Source: Stenotrophomonas bentonitica (GTDB taxonomy: Bacteria; Pseudomonadota; Gammaproteobacteria; Xanthomonadales; Xanthomonadaceae). Taken from it: a DNA stretch of 64,000 nucleotides. The DNA is taken from positions 62,001-126,000 of the forward strand of contig NZ_PKQP01000005.1 of assembly GCF_002887735.1 (NCBI RefSeq), given 5' to 3'. The notes beneath the pieces were generated by a model. The model ran no database searches and was not told the DNA's origin. It worked only from the letters and a program-made list of their open reading frames with translations. Of this stretch, positions 1 through 9,863 are shown one piece after another (within the stretch, counting starts at the first letter, position 1; each line of letters starts with the position of its first letter). The position numbers were made by a program, and so were the translations under genes.

Positions 1-724
1 TGGCCCAGCCCAGCAGGCCGGCGTACGGATTCACGCCGTCGCCGCCGTCGCCCCAGATCACGTTCGGCACATCGGCGAATGCACTGCGCAGCGCACCGAC
101 CAGGGCCGGTGGTGTGCGTCGCGAAGTCGTGGCCAGCAGGCTGCCCCCCTCGGCGCGCAGCTGCGAAGCGAGTTGCTGGAACACCTGCACCATGTCCGGC
201 TCGTGCCAGGGCGCGTGCGGGGTCGGCCCGCCGACCAGCAACGCAGTGCGCGGGCCGGGCAAGGCGCTGAACGCAGCGAACGCGGCACGGCCGCAGGCCA
301 GCCAGTCATCGTTGACCGGATTGAGGCTGCCGAGCAGGGTGAGCACGTTGCTGCCGCGCAGGCGATCGTGCTCGGGCACCACCAGCAGGTCCCAGTGGCG
401 CGGGCCCAGGCGCGGGTCGAGGATCTGCACCACCTTGGTGCCACGGCGGCGCAGTTCGCGCAGTGCCCCGGCGGCCTGGCGGCCACAGCCGACGGCCAGC
501 TCCGGCGCTTGCGCGGCCAGTTCGGCAAAGGCCTCGCCGTAGCCGTTGGCCGCACCCGGCAACCAGCGCGGGGCCAGCCAGCGCCAGGGCGCGCGCGGGG
601 TGAGCACCAGCGGACGATGCGCCCCCAGCTTCAATGCCGTGGCCAGGGCCACCGCCTGCCGCACATTGCCGGCACGGCCGTCAGTGATCGTCCAGGGCGG
701 ACTCCATCGTTTCACGTATGGCAT
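1..724 (-). CDS. ELM1-like putative glycosyltransferase (partial, C-terminus cut by window edge)
   Basis: The minus strand is open from an ATG at 724 to the window edge, giving 241 residues without a stop. The protein starts with PPWTITDGRAGN and contains VVPEHDRLRG, LLVGGPT, TTSRRTPPALV and, near the cut end, NVIWGDGGDGVNPYAG. These are hallmarks of the mitochondrial-fission ELM1 / GtrOC1 family of putative nucleotide-sugar glycosyltransferases, normally about 320 residues, so roughly a quarter is missing. ELM1-like bacterial proteins are thought to act in envelope polysaccharide or lipooligosaccharide synthesis, but the substrate is unknown here. The GTG at 715 is an alternative start; no strong ribosome binding site is visible for either. 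It is divergent from the RutE-like gene across 129 bp. Confidence 0.8.
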   Translation of the reverse strand, partial: MPYVKRWSPPWTITDGRAGNVRQAVALATALKLGAHRPLVLTPRAPWRWLAPRWLPGAANGYGEAFAELAAQAPELAVGCGRQAAGALRELRRRGTKVVQILDPRLGPRHWDLLVVPEHDRLRGSNVLTLLGSLNPVNDDWLACGRAAFAAFSALPGPRTALLVGGPTPHAPWHEPDMVQVFQQLASQLRAEGGSLLATTSRRTPPALVGALRSAFADVPNVIWGDGGDGVNPYAGLLGWA

Positions 725-853
725 TAATTCGTTTCAGTCAGGCTGGGTGTTGCAACTGTCGCGACACTCTACACTGCCAGCCTTCGCCGATCGCGCGGTC
801 GCCCTCCCACGGTAGCCGATGCGCGAACGTTTCCCCTTGTTTCCGGAGGCTTC

Positions 854-1444
854 ATGTCCCACGTCCTTGACGATGCTGCGCTCGATCAGTTGTTCCGTAC
901 CGCCCGCACCCAGAACGCCTTCCTTGATAAGCCGGTCGACGACAGCCAGCTGAAGGCGCTGTACGAGCTGCTCAAGTGGGGCCCGACCGCCGCCAACGGC
1001 AGCCCGGCGCGCTTCGTGTTCGTGAAATCCCCGGAAGCCAAGGCCAAGCTCGCCCCGGCCCTGTCGGAGGGCAACCACGACAAGACCCTGGCCGCCCCGG
1101 TCACGGTGATCGTCGCCTTCGACGAAGACTTCCACGAGAAGCTGCCGTTCCTGTTCCCGCACACCGATGCCAAGGCGTGGTTCGACGGCCCGCGTGAAGG
1201 TCGCACCGAAGGCGCGTTCCGCAATGGCAGCCTGCAGGGCGCCTACCTGATCCTGGCCGCGCGCGCGCTGGGTCTGGATGCCGGCCCGATGTCCGGGTTC
1301 GACAACGCCAAGGTCGACGAAGCCTTCTTCAAGGGCACCGCGATCAAGTCGAATTTCCTCGTCAACCTGGGGTACGGTGACGCCTCGGGCCTGTTCCCGC
1401 GGCTGCCTCGCCTGTCCTTCGACGAAGCGGCCCGCATCGCATAA
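854..1444 (+). CDS. rutE: RutE/HadB-like nitroreductase family protein (malonic semialdehyde reductase)
   Basis: A 196-residue flavin-dependent oxidoreductase of the nitroreductase fold. The N-terminus ([15 protein letters not shown]), the [18 protein letters not shown] segment (about residues 42-58) and the C-terminal FLVNLGYGD segment match the RutE subfamily, which in Escherichia coli reduces malonic semialdehyde to 3-hydroxypropionate in pyrimidine degradation. The length equals the usual 196. A GGAGG ribosome binding site lies 4 bases before the ATG. No other rut genes are nearby, so a general NAD(P)H-FMN reductase role is equally likely. It is monocistronic between the divergent ELM1-like gene and the YceI gene. 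Confidence 0.85.
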   Translation: MSHVLDDAALDQLFRTARTQNAFLDKPVDDSQLKALYELLKWGPTAANGSPARFVFVKSPEAKAKLAPALSEGNHDKTLAAPVTVIVAFDEDFHEKLPFLFPHTDAKAWFDGPREGRTEGAFRNGSLQGAYLILAARALGLDAGPMSGFDNAKVDEAFFKGTAIKSNFLVNLGYGDASGLFPRLPRLSFDEAARIA

Positions 1445-1529
1445 GCGTTACCGCCGGATCGTGGCCCGTCCGTGCGGATGGGCTGCATGAATTTTTTTCT
1501 TTTCCCTTCGATTACGAGAGAGACCTGAC

Positions 1530-2231
1530 ATGACCGTGACCCGCAAACTGCTGCTGCCGCTCGCCCTGACCCTGGCCATCGCCGCCTGCTCCAAGCCGGC
1601 CGACGAAGCCGCTGCTCCGGCCGCTGACGCGCCGGCCGCCACCGAAACCGCCGCCCCGGCAGCAGACGCTGCGGCTGCCGCCCCGGCTGCCGATGCGATC
1701 CAGATCGCCTCGGGCACCTACAAGCTCGACCCGACCCACACCGACGTGCTGGTCCAGTGGAGCCACTTCGGCTTCTCGCACCCGACCGCCCACTTCGGCA
1801 GCGCCGAAGGCACCCTGGTGTATGACGCCGCTGACGTGACCAAGTCCACCGTGGAAGTGAAGCTGCCGCTGACCGGCCTGAACAGCTTCACCGCCAAGTT
1901 CGACGAGCACCTGAAGAGCGCCGATTTCTTCGACGCCGCCAAGTTCCCGGCCGCCACCTTCAAGAGCACCAAGGTGGAAGCCAACGGCACCAACAAGCTG
2001 ACCGTCACTGGCGACCTGACCATCAAGGACATCACCAAGCCGGTGACCCTGGATGTCACCATCAACGGCGGCGGCGAGCACCCGATGGCCAAGGTGCCGG
2101 CAGCGGGCTTCGATGCCAGCACCACCATCAAGCGCAGCGATTTCGGCGTCGGCGCGTACGCCCCGAACGTCAGCGATGAAGTGAACATCCGCATCACCAC
2201 CGAGGCGACTGGCGAAAAGCCGGCGGCCTGA
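1530..2231 (+). CDS. YceI family lipoprotein
   Basis: A 233-residue protein with a lipoprotein signal (LAIAAC, Cys20 as the lipidated residue), an Ala/Pro-rich tether at about 24-56, and a YceI lipocalin-like domain from about 60 to 228 (YKLDPTHTDVLVQWSHFGFSH, LTGLNSF, SADFFDAAKFP, LTIKDITKPVTLDV). YceI proteins bind polyisoprenoid or similar amphiphilic ligands in the periplasm; several respond to alkaline or osmotic stress. The tether and Cys20 predict membrane anchoring facing the periplasm. A purine-rich GAGAGAGAC precedes the start. A strong terminator follows 28 bases after the stop, so the gene is probably monocistronic. Ligand unknown. Confidence 0.92.
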   Translation: MTVTRKLLLPLALTLAIAACSKPADEAAAPAADAPAATETAAPAADAAAAAPAADAIQIASGTYKLDPTHTDVLVQWSHFGFSHPTAHFGSAEGTLVYDAADVTKSTVEVKLPLTGLNSFTAKFDEHLKSADFFDAAKFPAATFKSTKVEANGTNKLTVTGDLTIKDITKPVTLDVTINGGGEHPMAKVPAAGFDASTTIKRSDFGVGAYAPNVSDEVNIRITTEATGEKPAA

Positions 2232-2259
2232 GTTTCTCCTCACTCGTCGTGAGAAGGCA

Positions 2260-2289
2260 GAAAGCCCGCCAATTGGCGGGCTTTCTTTT
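2260..2289 (+). terminator. Rho-independent terminator after the YceI gene
   Basis: An 11-bp perfect stem (GAAAGCCCGCC / GGCGGGCTTTC) with an AATT loop at 2260-2285 is followed by a TTTT run at 2286-2289, 28 bases after the yceI stop. Confidence 0.9.
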
Positions 2290-2294
2290 AGGGC

Positions 2295-2318
2295 GAGCCG
2301 GCCAGCGGCCGGCACTAC
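2295..2318 (-). repeat. REP-like palindrome (GTAG-headed, inverted orientation)
   Basis: On the minus strand this reads GTAGTGCCGGCCGCTGGCC and onward, an imperfect hairpin headed by GTAG. The same element recurs in the opposite orientation at 62790. This is the usual form of REP palindromes mobilised by RAYT transposases in Stenotrophomonas. Confidence 0.75.
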
Positions 2319-2327
2319 CGTTTCGGG

Positions 2328-2798
2328 TCAACCCGCCGCCACTTGCGCGATTACCTTGCCCAGCCACAGCGTGGTGAAATCGGTCGGCGTGCGCCGTGCC
2401 GGGGCGGTCAAGCCGCTCTCACGCAGGAAGGCATGGGTGGCCTGCGCATAGGCTTGGCGGGCCAGCAACGCGGCCTGCTTCACCGAGGCCTGCTGCTTGC
2501 GCAGCTGCACGATCTGCAGGCTCGGCTTACCGGGCATCGCGTACTTCTGATAACGGCGCAGCTCATCGGCGACCAGGTCGATATCGATGTTCGCCTGCAC
2601 CAGCGCCGCCTGCGCACGGGCCAATGGCACCAGGGCGGTGCGCAGCGGGGCGATGTTCTCGCCCACGGAAGGCGCCAGCGCCGCCAGGGCGGCATCCAGC
2701 GCGGGATCGGCGCGTTCGGCGCGGTCGATCATATCGGTCAGTGCCGAAAGAGGAGAGGCTTGCATGAAAGGCACCGGCACAAAACGCGATTGTCGCAT
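2328..2798 (-). CDS. Conserved hypothetical protein
   Basis: A 156-residue protein, mostly helical, Ala- and Leu-rich, with a central charged segment (DIDLVADELRRYQKYAMPG) and the C-terminal LRESGLTAPARRTP. No signal peptide or membrane segment. I do not recognise the family. An internal ATG at 2765 (MQASPLSALTDMIDRA) is a plausible start and would give 145 residues; neither start has a clear ribosome binding site. It lies just downstream of the siderophore-interacting protein gene (24 bp gap), same strand, so co-transcription is possible. Confidence 0.65.
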   Translation of the reverse strand: MRQSRFVPVPFMQASPLSALTDMIDRAERADPALDAALAALAPSVGENIAPLRTALVPLARAQAALVQANIDIDLVADELRRYQKYAMPGKPSLQIVQLRKQQASVKQAALLARQAYAQATHAFLRESGLTAPARRTPTDFTTLWLGKVIAQVAAG

Positions 2799-2822
2799 TC
2801 GCGGCCGGTGCCCGTCGCGGGC

Positions 2823-3620
2823 TCAGTCGTCGTGGTGCTCGCTGCCGTGCGCCTTCCAGTAGCCGGTGGAGCGGATCCAGTCCTTGGGCACGCCCAGGTG
2901 GCCCTCGATGTACTTGCGCATCATCCGGGCCCGGCGCGATTCGGCCGCGATCCAGTAGAAGGTGTCGCCGTCCGGTTCCTCGAAATCGGTCAGCACGTCT
3001 TCCAGCAGGGTGCTGGTGGCGGCGTCGAAGCCGTTGCGCTCCAGCCACGAGATGCGGATGCGGTCGTTCTCCGGCAACTCCTGGCGATCGCCGGATTCCG
3101 GGATCTCGATGTAGACATCGGCATTGGCGCCGTCCGGCAGCGTCTCCAGCCACCGGCCGATGGCCGGCAGCGCGGTCTCATCGCCGATCAGCACATAGGT
3201 GTCGAAGTCATCGGCGGTCATGTGCGAGCCACGCGGGCCGCCGACGGCGATCGCATCGCCCGGCTGCGCGTTGGCGGCCCAGGTCGAGGCCAGGCCGTCG
3301 CCATGCATGACGAAATCCAGCGCCAGCTCGTGGGTCTCCAGGTCCCACCAGCGCGGGGTGTAGTCGCGCGAGGGGGAGGGCGTCTGGCCGTCCGGATAGC
3401 GCGGGCCTTCCGGGGTCATCGTCGGGACCACGAACTGGCCCTCGGCGTTGGGGAAGAACAGCTTGACGTGGTCGTCCGGCGAGGGCGAATCGAAGCCTTC
3501 CAGCGCCTCGCCTCCGACGATCACGCGGCGCATGCACGGGCTGATCTCTTCGGTGCGCAGCACCTGCAGCGGGCGGAACTTCACGGTATGACGGAGCAGT
3601 CGGTTTTCATGCAGAGCCAT
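2823..3620 (-). CDS. Siderophore-interacting protein, NAD(P)H-dependent ferric-chelate reductase (YqjH/ViuB-like)
   Basis: A 265-residue cytosolic flavoprotein that reduces Fe(III)-siderophores to release iron. The N-terminal FAD-binding barrel carries RDYTPR at residues 85-90, the RxYT motif that contacts FAD. The C-terminal SIP half carries GDETALPAIGR at about 146-156 and WIAAESRRARMMRKYI near 226-241, both typical. Length matches the family (about 250-280). It sits 90 bp downstream of a PadR regulator on the same strand, the same partnership as YqjI (PadR) and YqjH (SIP) in Escherichia coli, where nickel-responsive YqjI represses yqjH. Repression by the adjacent PadR is therefore likely. 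Confidence 0.92.
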   Translation of the reverse strand: MALHENRLLRHTVKFRPLQVLRTEEISPCMRRVIVGGEALEGFDSPSPDDHVKLFFPNAEGQFVVPTMTPEGPRYPDGQTPSPSRDYTPRWWDLETHELALDFVMHGDGLASTWAANAQPGDAIAVGGPRGSHMTADDFDTYVLIGDETALPAIGRWLETLPDGANADVYIEIPESGDRQELPENDRIRISWLERNGFDAATSTLLEDVLTDFEEPDGDTFYWIAAESRRARMMRKYIEGHLGVPKDWIRSTGYWKAHGSEHHDD

Positions 3621-3710
3621 GGGAATACCTGGATCAGTGCCGCAGCGCGGCGTTGAGAAAGAAGGACCTGGCGGGCGGTGGCTGGCTGGGTCTGAAACGA
3701 AGAGGGAAGG

Positions 3711-4232
3711 TCAGCGGCCCTGCGCACGGATGTGCGCGGCGGCCTCGCGCAGCGCTTCGGCCACGGCGGCGGCGTTGTCGTCCTGCCAGCGGCCGTGGCA
3801 CAGGCCCAGCGCGTGCTTGAGCTCGCGCAGCGCATCGCGCACGGGCGGCGGCAGGTGGGCCTTGGTGATCGTGCGCGCGCTGTCGCGTACCCGGTGCACC
3901 GCGGCATCGACCTCGTCGCGCTGTGCCTCCAGCTCGGCCTGGCCCAGCGCGCTGAGCGCGTACCGCTTGCGCCCACCGTCCTCGACCGCGCCAACCCAGC
4001 CGGCCGCCTCGAACTGCGCCAGCACCGGGTAGATCGAGCCGGCGCTGGGCGTATAGACCCGCACGAACATGTCACTGATCAGCTGGATCAGCTCATAGCC
4101 GTGGCGCGGCTGGTCGGCGAGCAGCGACAGCACCAGCAGGCGCAGGTCGCCGCGGCTGAGCGGCCGGGCGGTCAGCGGGCGGGCAGGGCGGGCAGGGCGG
4201 GCAGGGCGGTCGAGGTCGCGCGGAGAGATCAT
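3711..4232 (-). CDS. PadR family transcriptional regulator (YqjI-like)
   Basis: A 173-residue regulator. After an Arg/Pro-rich N-terminal tail (RPARPARPARP) comes a winged helix at about 25-100 with the PadR signature HGYELIQLISD, TPSAGSIYPVLAQFEAAGWV and GRKRYALSALG. The C-terminal part is helical and predicted to dimerise. Context (SIP reductase downstream) and sequence point to a YqjI-type repressor controlling ferric reductase expression; YqjI in Escherichia coli senses nickel through a His-rich N-terminal tail, which is absent here and replaced by the Arg/Pro repeat, so the signal may differ. The ATG is directly abutted by a perfect 14-bp palindrome, implying autoregulation. Confidence 0.9.
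   Translation of the reverse strand: MISPRDLDRPARPARPARPLTARPLSRGDLRLLVLSLLADQPRHGYELIQLISDMFVRVYTPSAGSIYPVLAQFEAAGWVGAVEDGGRKRYALSALGQAELEAQRDEVDAAVHRVRDSARTITKAHLPPPVRDALRELKHALGLCHGRWQDDNAAAVAEALREAAAHIRAQGR
4181..4207 (-). repeat. Three exact 9-bp tandem repeats inside padR
   Basis: Three head-to-tail copies of GGGCAGGGC encode the Arg-Pro-Ala repeat of the PadR N-terminal tail; a partial copy precedes them. The 9-bp period keeps the reading frame, so copy number changes would lengthen the tail without breaking the gene. Confidence 0.85.
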
Positions 4233-4246
4233 TTCGATATATCGAA
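4233..4246. promoter_or_regulatory. Palindromic operator 1 for PadR
   Basis: Perfect 14-bp palindrome TTCGATATATCGAA immediately upstream of the padR ATG (4232). AT-rich palindromes with a central ATAT are typical of PadR-type operators. Inferred autoregulation and control of the downstream SIP gene. Confidence 0.75.
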
Positions 4247-4257
4247 TGCAGTGGCGG

Positions 4258-4271
4258 AACGATATATCGAA
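4258..4271. promoter_or_regulatory. Palindromic operator 2 for PadR
   Basis: A second copy of the same core, CGATATATCG at 4260-4269 with right flank AA matching operator 1. The two cores are 25 bp apart centre to centre, about two and a half helical turns, consistent with two dimers bound across one promoter. Confidence 0.72.
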
Positions 4272-4631
4272 AACTCCGTTTCGACCAGCGCTCGCGCACG
4301 CATGGCAGGAATGCGTTCAGGTGAATCCAGCGTGCGACGGTGCGTGCTTGTGATGGAACACTGCGCGTGGTCTTAGGCCTCCAACGCGTCCGATGATCCA
4401 CGCCGATGCGCGCTCAAACGCCCCGTCGCCGCGCACGATCCACGCCAATCGCCTGCGCCGCAGCGCCTGCGCTGTCCATCGGTGTCCTGCTGACGCGCCG
4501 GTGTCATCGCCGCCGGGCAGGCTGAAATGCAGCGTGGAACCTTCCGGCGCGGCCCTCGCGCTGTCGCGTGCTGTCCTTCCGGACACGCCTGGATGGTTCC
4601 ATACGCAACCGTAGCGAAGTAAGCAAACCCC
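4272..4631. other. Intergenic region between padR and aceE, no gene seen
   Basis: About 360 bp with no convincing coding sequence. Short open frames here lack ribosome binding sites and have a composition expected of random high-GC sequence. It probably holds the padR promoter and distal regulatory sequence of aceE. Confidence 0.5.
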
Positions 4632-4659
4632 TTGGTGCGCTACACTTTGCGGCTAGAAA
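4632..4659 (+). promoter_or_regulatory. Candidate aceE promoter
   Basis: TTGGTG at 4632-4637 and TAGAAA at 4654-4659 are spaced 16 bp apart and lie in a short AT-rich stretch 43 bp before the aceE start. The match to the sigma70 consensus is moderate and there is no experimental support. Confidence 0.4.
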
Positions 4660-4701
4660 TCTAAAACAGTCGCGCGCGTGCGTGCGGTCATGGGAGCGCA
4701 A

Positions 4702-7389
<2,688 letters not shown>

Positions 7390-7415
7390 TTTCCAAATTT
7401 GCTCTGGCAAGATCT

Positions 7416-7444
7416 AGAAGAGGGGGCCGTTGGCCCCCTCTTCT
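7416..7444 (+). terminator. Strong terminator after aceE
   Basis: A perfect 13-bp stem (AGAAGAGGGGGCC / GGCCCCCTCTTCT) with a 3-base GTT loop, 26 bases after the aceE stop. It marks the end of core sequence; GC content drops immediately after it. Confidence 0.9.
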
Positions 7445-7450
7445 ATTGAA

Positions 7451-7615
7451 TCAAAAATGACTCTTGGGAACTCGCCATCTGCGATAGCTGTAAGCATGCT
7501 TGCGCGCTTCGAGATCGACTTGGCCAAGCTGCCCAATAGCTAAATAAGGCGCATAAATTTGACGATCACAAGTGCCAACTGGGCACCTTCCACTCGCAAA
7601 GAGAGATCTTACAAT
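7451..7615 (-). other. Open in-frame extension beyond the stop of the last island gene
   Basis: Downstream of the TAA of the preceding minus-strand gene the same frame stays open for 54 more codons and reads protein-like (for example YAPYLAIGQLGQVDLEARK, then SYRRWRVPKSHF). No start codon with a ribosome binding site is visible. It could be an eroded C-terminal extension or chance; at this base composition 55 open codons are not rare. Confidence 0.25.
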
Positions 7616-8614
7616 TTACGCGGAGAGCTTGCTCCTCGCCAAGTAGGCGATCAAATTGTCGCCTACTGACATTACGCTCTCGTCGAAGTCGTGCGCTCTA
7701 AGGTGTTCATGGAAGAGGATGTTTCTCACACGGTATATCTTCTCTGCGAAGCTCTTGCCACTACGATCATCAGCCATGTCATCAAGCAGTCTGTCTAGTG
7801 CGGACTCTGTACTGCCACATGGCGGAGAGAGGATCTCTCTAATTCTAGGTAATTCCTGATAGGACTTTTTGAAATCGTCAACGATGTCGCGCAGAGTTGT
7901 GATATTCACGGGCGCGGCCGAATTTAGTTTCGCGCGTATTGCCTCGGATCGCACCTTAAAATCGAGTCCAATCAGCATTTCAATAATCTGGTAAGCGTAA
8001 AAGAATCTCAGCAGGGCGAATGAAGCGTAGGGGTATAGGTTGAAAAATACCGAGCTTGCATACTGGGAATCAATAACGGGATCCCTGACGGTAATTGTCT
8101 CGGGCGGAACGATGTCTATTCGGCAGTAGTCGCGAGACCCTCTGTGGCTATATATTCCATTCAGAAACAAGGAGGGATGAAATCTCGAGTGGTCCTCCTT
8201 GCCAATGACATCCTTCCATAATACAAGATAGGCATCTCCCTCAAGGAAAGGTATCTCGCCGGGCCTCTCAGCTTCAACAGAACTGGAGGACATAGAGAAG
8301 TCTCCATTAAATGACCGAGCGCACACCTCTAAAGCCGCAATGAGGCTATATGCCGCATAGTGCGGGTCGGAGTTGCGCGGATGTTGGGGTGACAAGAGAG
8401 CCTGCCCCGGAATAACAAACCCGGCTGTCCTTCCCTTGTACTTAATCGTCGAAACGGATTGCTCTGGCAGTTCTGCCGAAGAGGACACAGCGACGACTAG
8501 ATACTCATTTGCGCAAGCCTTGGCAACTAAGGCTTGGTTGAGATCCTCAGGGACATCGCGAGAGATTACGGAGCCGTCTCTTCGCTTAAATCGCAACTCC
8601 TTGACCTTGAACAT
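7616..8614 (-). CDS. Hypothetical protein with a C-terminal HEPN-type RNase motif
   Basis: A 332-residue soluble protein, last gene of the island operon. I do not recognise the N-terminal 200 residues. The C-terminal part is helical and ends with YRVRNILFHEHL, in which R297-N298-x3-H302 exactly fits the catalytic R[N/D/H]x3H motif of HEPN RNases; an earlier helix (LLRFFYAYQIIEMLIG, about 201-216) could be the partner helix. HEPN proteins cut RNA in toxin-antitoxin, abortive infection and CRISPR systems. It starts 2 bp after the upstream gene ends, so both are co-transcribed. Base composition is clearly lower in GC than the core and somewhat lower than the rest of the island. A role as an infection-triggered RNase effector is inference. 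Confidence 0.7.
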   Translation of the reverse strand: MFKVKELRFKRRDGSVISRDVPEDLNQALVAKACANEYLVVAVSSSAELPEQSVSTIKYKGRTAGFVIPGQALLSPQHPRNSDPHYAAYSLIAALEVCARSFNGDFSMSSSSVEAERPGEIPFLEGDAYLVLWKDVIGKEDHSRFHPSLFLNGIYSHRGSRDYCRIDIVPPETITVRDPVIDSQYASSVFFNLYPYASFALLRFFYAYQIIEMLIGLDFKVRSEAIRAKLNSAAPVNITTLRDIVDDFKKSYQELPRIREILSPPCGSTESALDRLLDDMADDRSGKSFAEKIYRVRNILFHEHLRAHDFDESVMSVGDNLIAYLARSKLSA

Positions 8615-8616
8615 AA

Positions 8617-9783
8617 TTAAATGCCGATTCTCAAGCTGCTAGTCATCGCCTCGGACTCGGATTTAACTAAATTCATAAATGAACCAGAGCTGGGGCTAAC
8701 CAAAGCCCTAAAGAACTGGCGAAAATACAAGCGCTGAGCATTGCCAATACGCTTGGCCCTTGAATTCAGTGTTGAGATGGATCTGTTCAGCGAGAGCATA
8801 AACTCATCTCCATCACCGCCAATCTCTAGGGTTGAAAAATCGAGCAAGGAGAGAGACACGTCGTCACCAGCATCCCGGAGTATTGATACTGAGGCTCCAA
8901 ATCCGGATAGAGCCTGCGGTCTTTTGAAAGCGCGAAGGCCGGTCGAGCCCCAGTTGCGGGGCGATGCATTTCCATCTTCGTCCCCGCGCAGGTCCTCTTC
9001 CAAATCGTCATCTGGAAGTCTCAGGGCTAGCCCGTCGATGGCGACAATAAACCTGTCCCACGCAAGAATAAAGTCGCGAAACAGATCCTTATCTCTTGTT
9101 TCCTTCGAGATATTCTCTAGGCTGGTAATGTTGTCGAGGATCTCGCCTCGATCAAGGGGCGATTCACTCCTTGCTATGTACGCATTGAATCCGTCGATGG
9201 CATCTTTAAAGCTGTAGGCGCTCAAAGCCCTGCTGGTCTTTTCTGGTTCACGGAGCAGCTGAACGTGCTCAATCCTTGTGTCTAGAAAATCTATGTACAT
9301 TATCTCGACCTGGTGCCGCAATGACATTGTGGTCTGGCCGGTATTCAACGTCAGCATTCTATATAGAATTCCAAGACGATCGATCCCTTGATAGATCTCG
9401 CACCGGATACGTCTTTTCATGAAGGTCGTCAAGACCTCTGGATCCTCAATCTCGCTTCGAAGGTCCAACAGGGTGTATGTGCGCTGGAGGCCATCCAAGA
9501 GTGAAAAATGAGTTTTCTCTTCATGGAAGGCTTTCATTGGATTGCTTGCGAAGTCACCTCCATCTTTTGTATACGCCAAGACGATCGGTGGGATAACGCA
9601 TCCTTCGAGGAAGTCTCGCTTTAGTAACGAGTAGACCGTCTTGGAACCTCTAACCCTCTTTCGTTGAAAGGGGTTTGAATTTATCAAGTGCTCCGCCAGA
9701 ACCAGATACTGCTGGACTTCCATCTCAACGAGTATGCTCTTCGCTCTAACTTTGTGGTCTTCAAGTACTGATTTAACTTCCAT
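8617..9783 (-). CDS. DGQHR-like (DndB/DUF262-related) protein
   Basis: A 388-residue protein. The N-terminal half has LLDGLQRTYTL at about residues 95-105 and LTLNTGQTTMS at 144-154, the spacing and form of the DGQHR or ParB/DUF262-like core (DGxxR followed by an N-x-GQ helix) found in DndB, DUF262 and related DNA-transaction proteins of defence islands. In those families the motif lies in a nucleotide- or DNA-binding fold. The C-terminal half is helical and unrecognised. It lies 80 bp after the AIPR gene, the largest gap in the operon, and 2 bp before the HEPN-like gene, so the two form a tight pair. Their GC is lower than the upstream genes, hinting at separate acquisition. Confidence 0.72.
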   Translation of the reverse strand: MEVKSVLEDHKVRAKSILVEMEVQQYLVLAEHLINSNPFQRKRVRGSKTVYSLLKRDFLEGCVIPPIVLAYTKDGGDFASNPMKAFHEEKTHFSLLDGLQRTYTLLDLRSEIEDPEVLTTFMKRRIRCEIYQGIDRLGILYRMLTLNTGQTTMSLRHQVEIMYIDFLDTRIEHVQLLREPEKTSRALSAYSFKDAIDGFNAYIARSESPLDRGEILDNITSLENISKETRDKDLFRDFILAWDRFIVAIDGLALRLPDDDLEEDLRGDEDGNASPRNWGSTGLRAFKRPQALSGFGASVSILRDAGDDVSLSLLDFSTLEIGGDGDEFMLSLNRSISTLNSRAKRIGNAQRLYFRQFFRALVSPSSGSFMNLVKSESEAMTSSLRIGI

Positions 9784-9863
9784 GGCTGATGATTCCGGTT
9801 AGTCTCAAGCTTGGAGGGCTTATTGCTGCTGCGCACATGCGGAGGAGATAAATCTCAAAATCT

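Noticed and set aside
4393..4614. Small plus-strand open frame upstream of aceE
   Set aside because: No ribosome binding site, random-looking composition, and overlaps a probable regulatory region.
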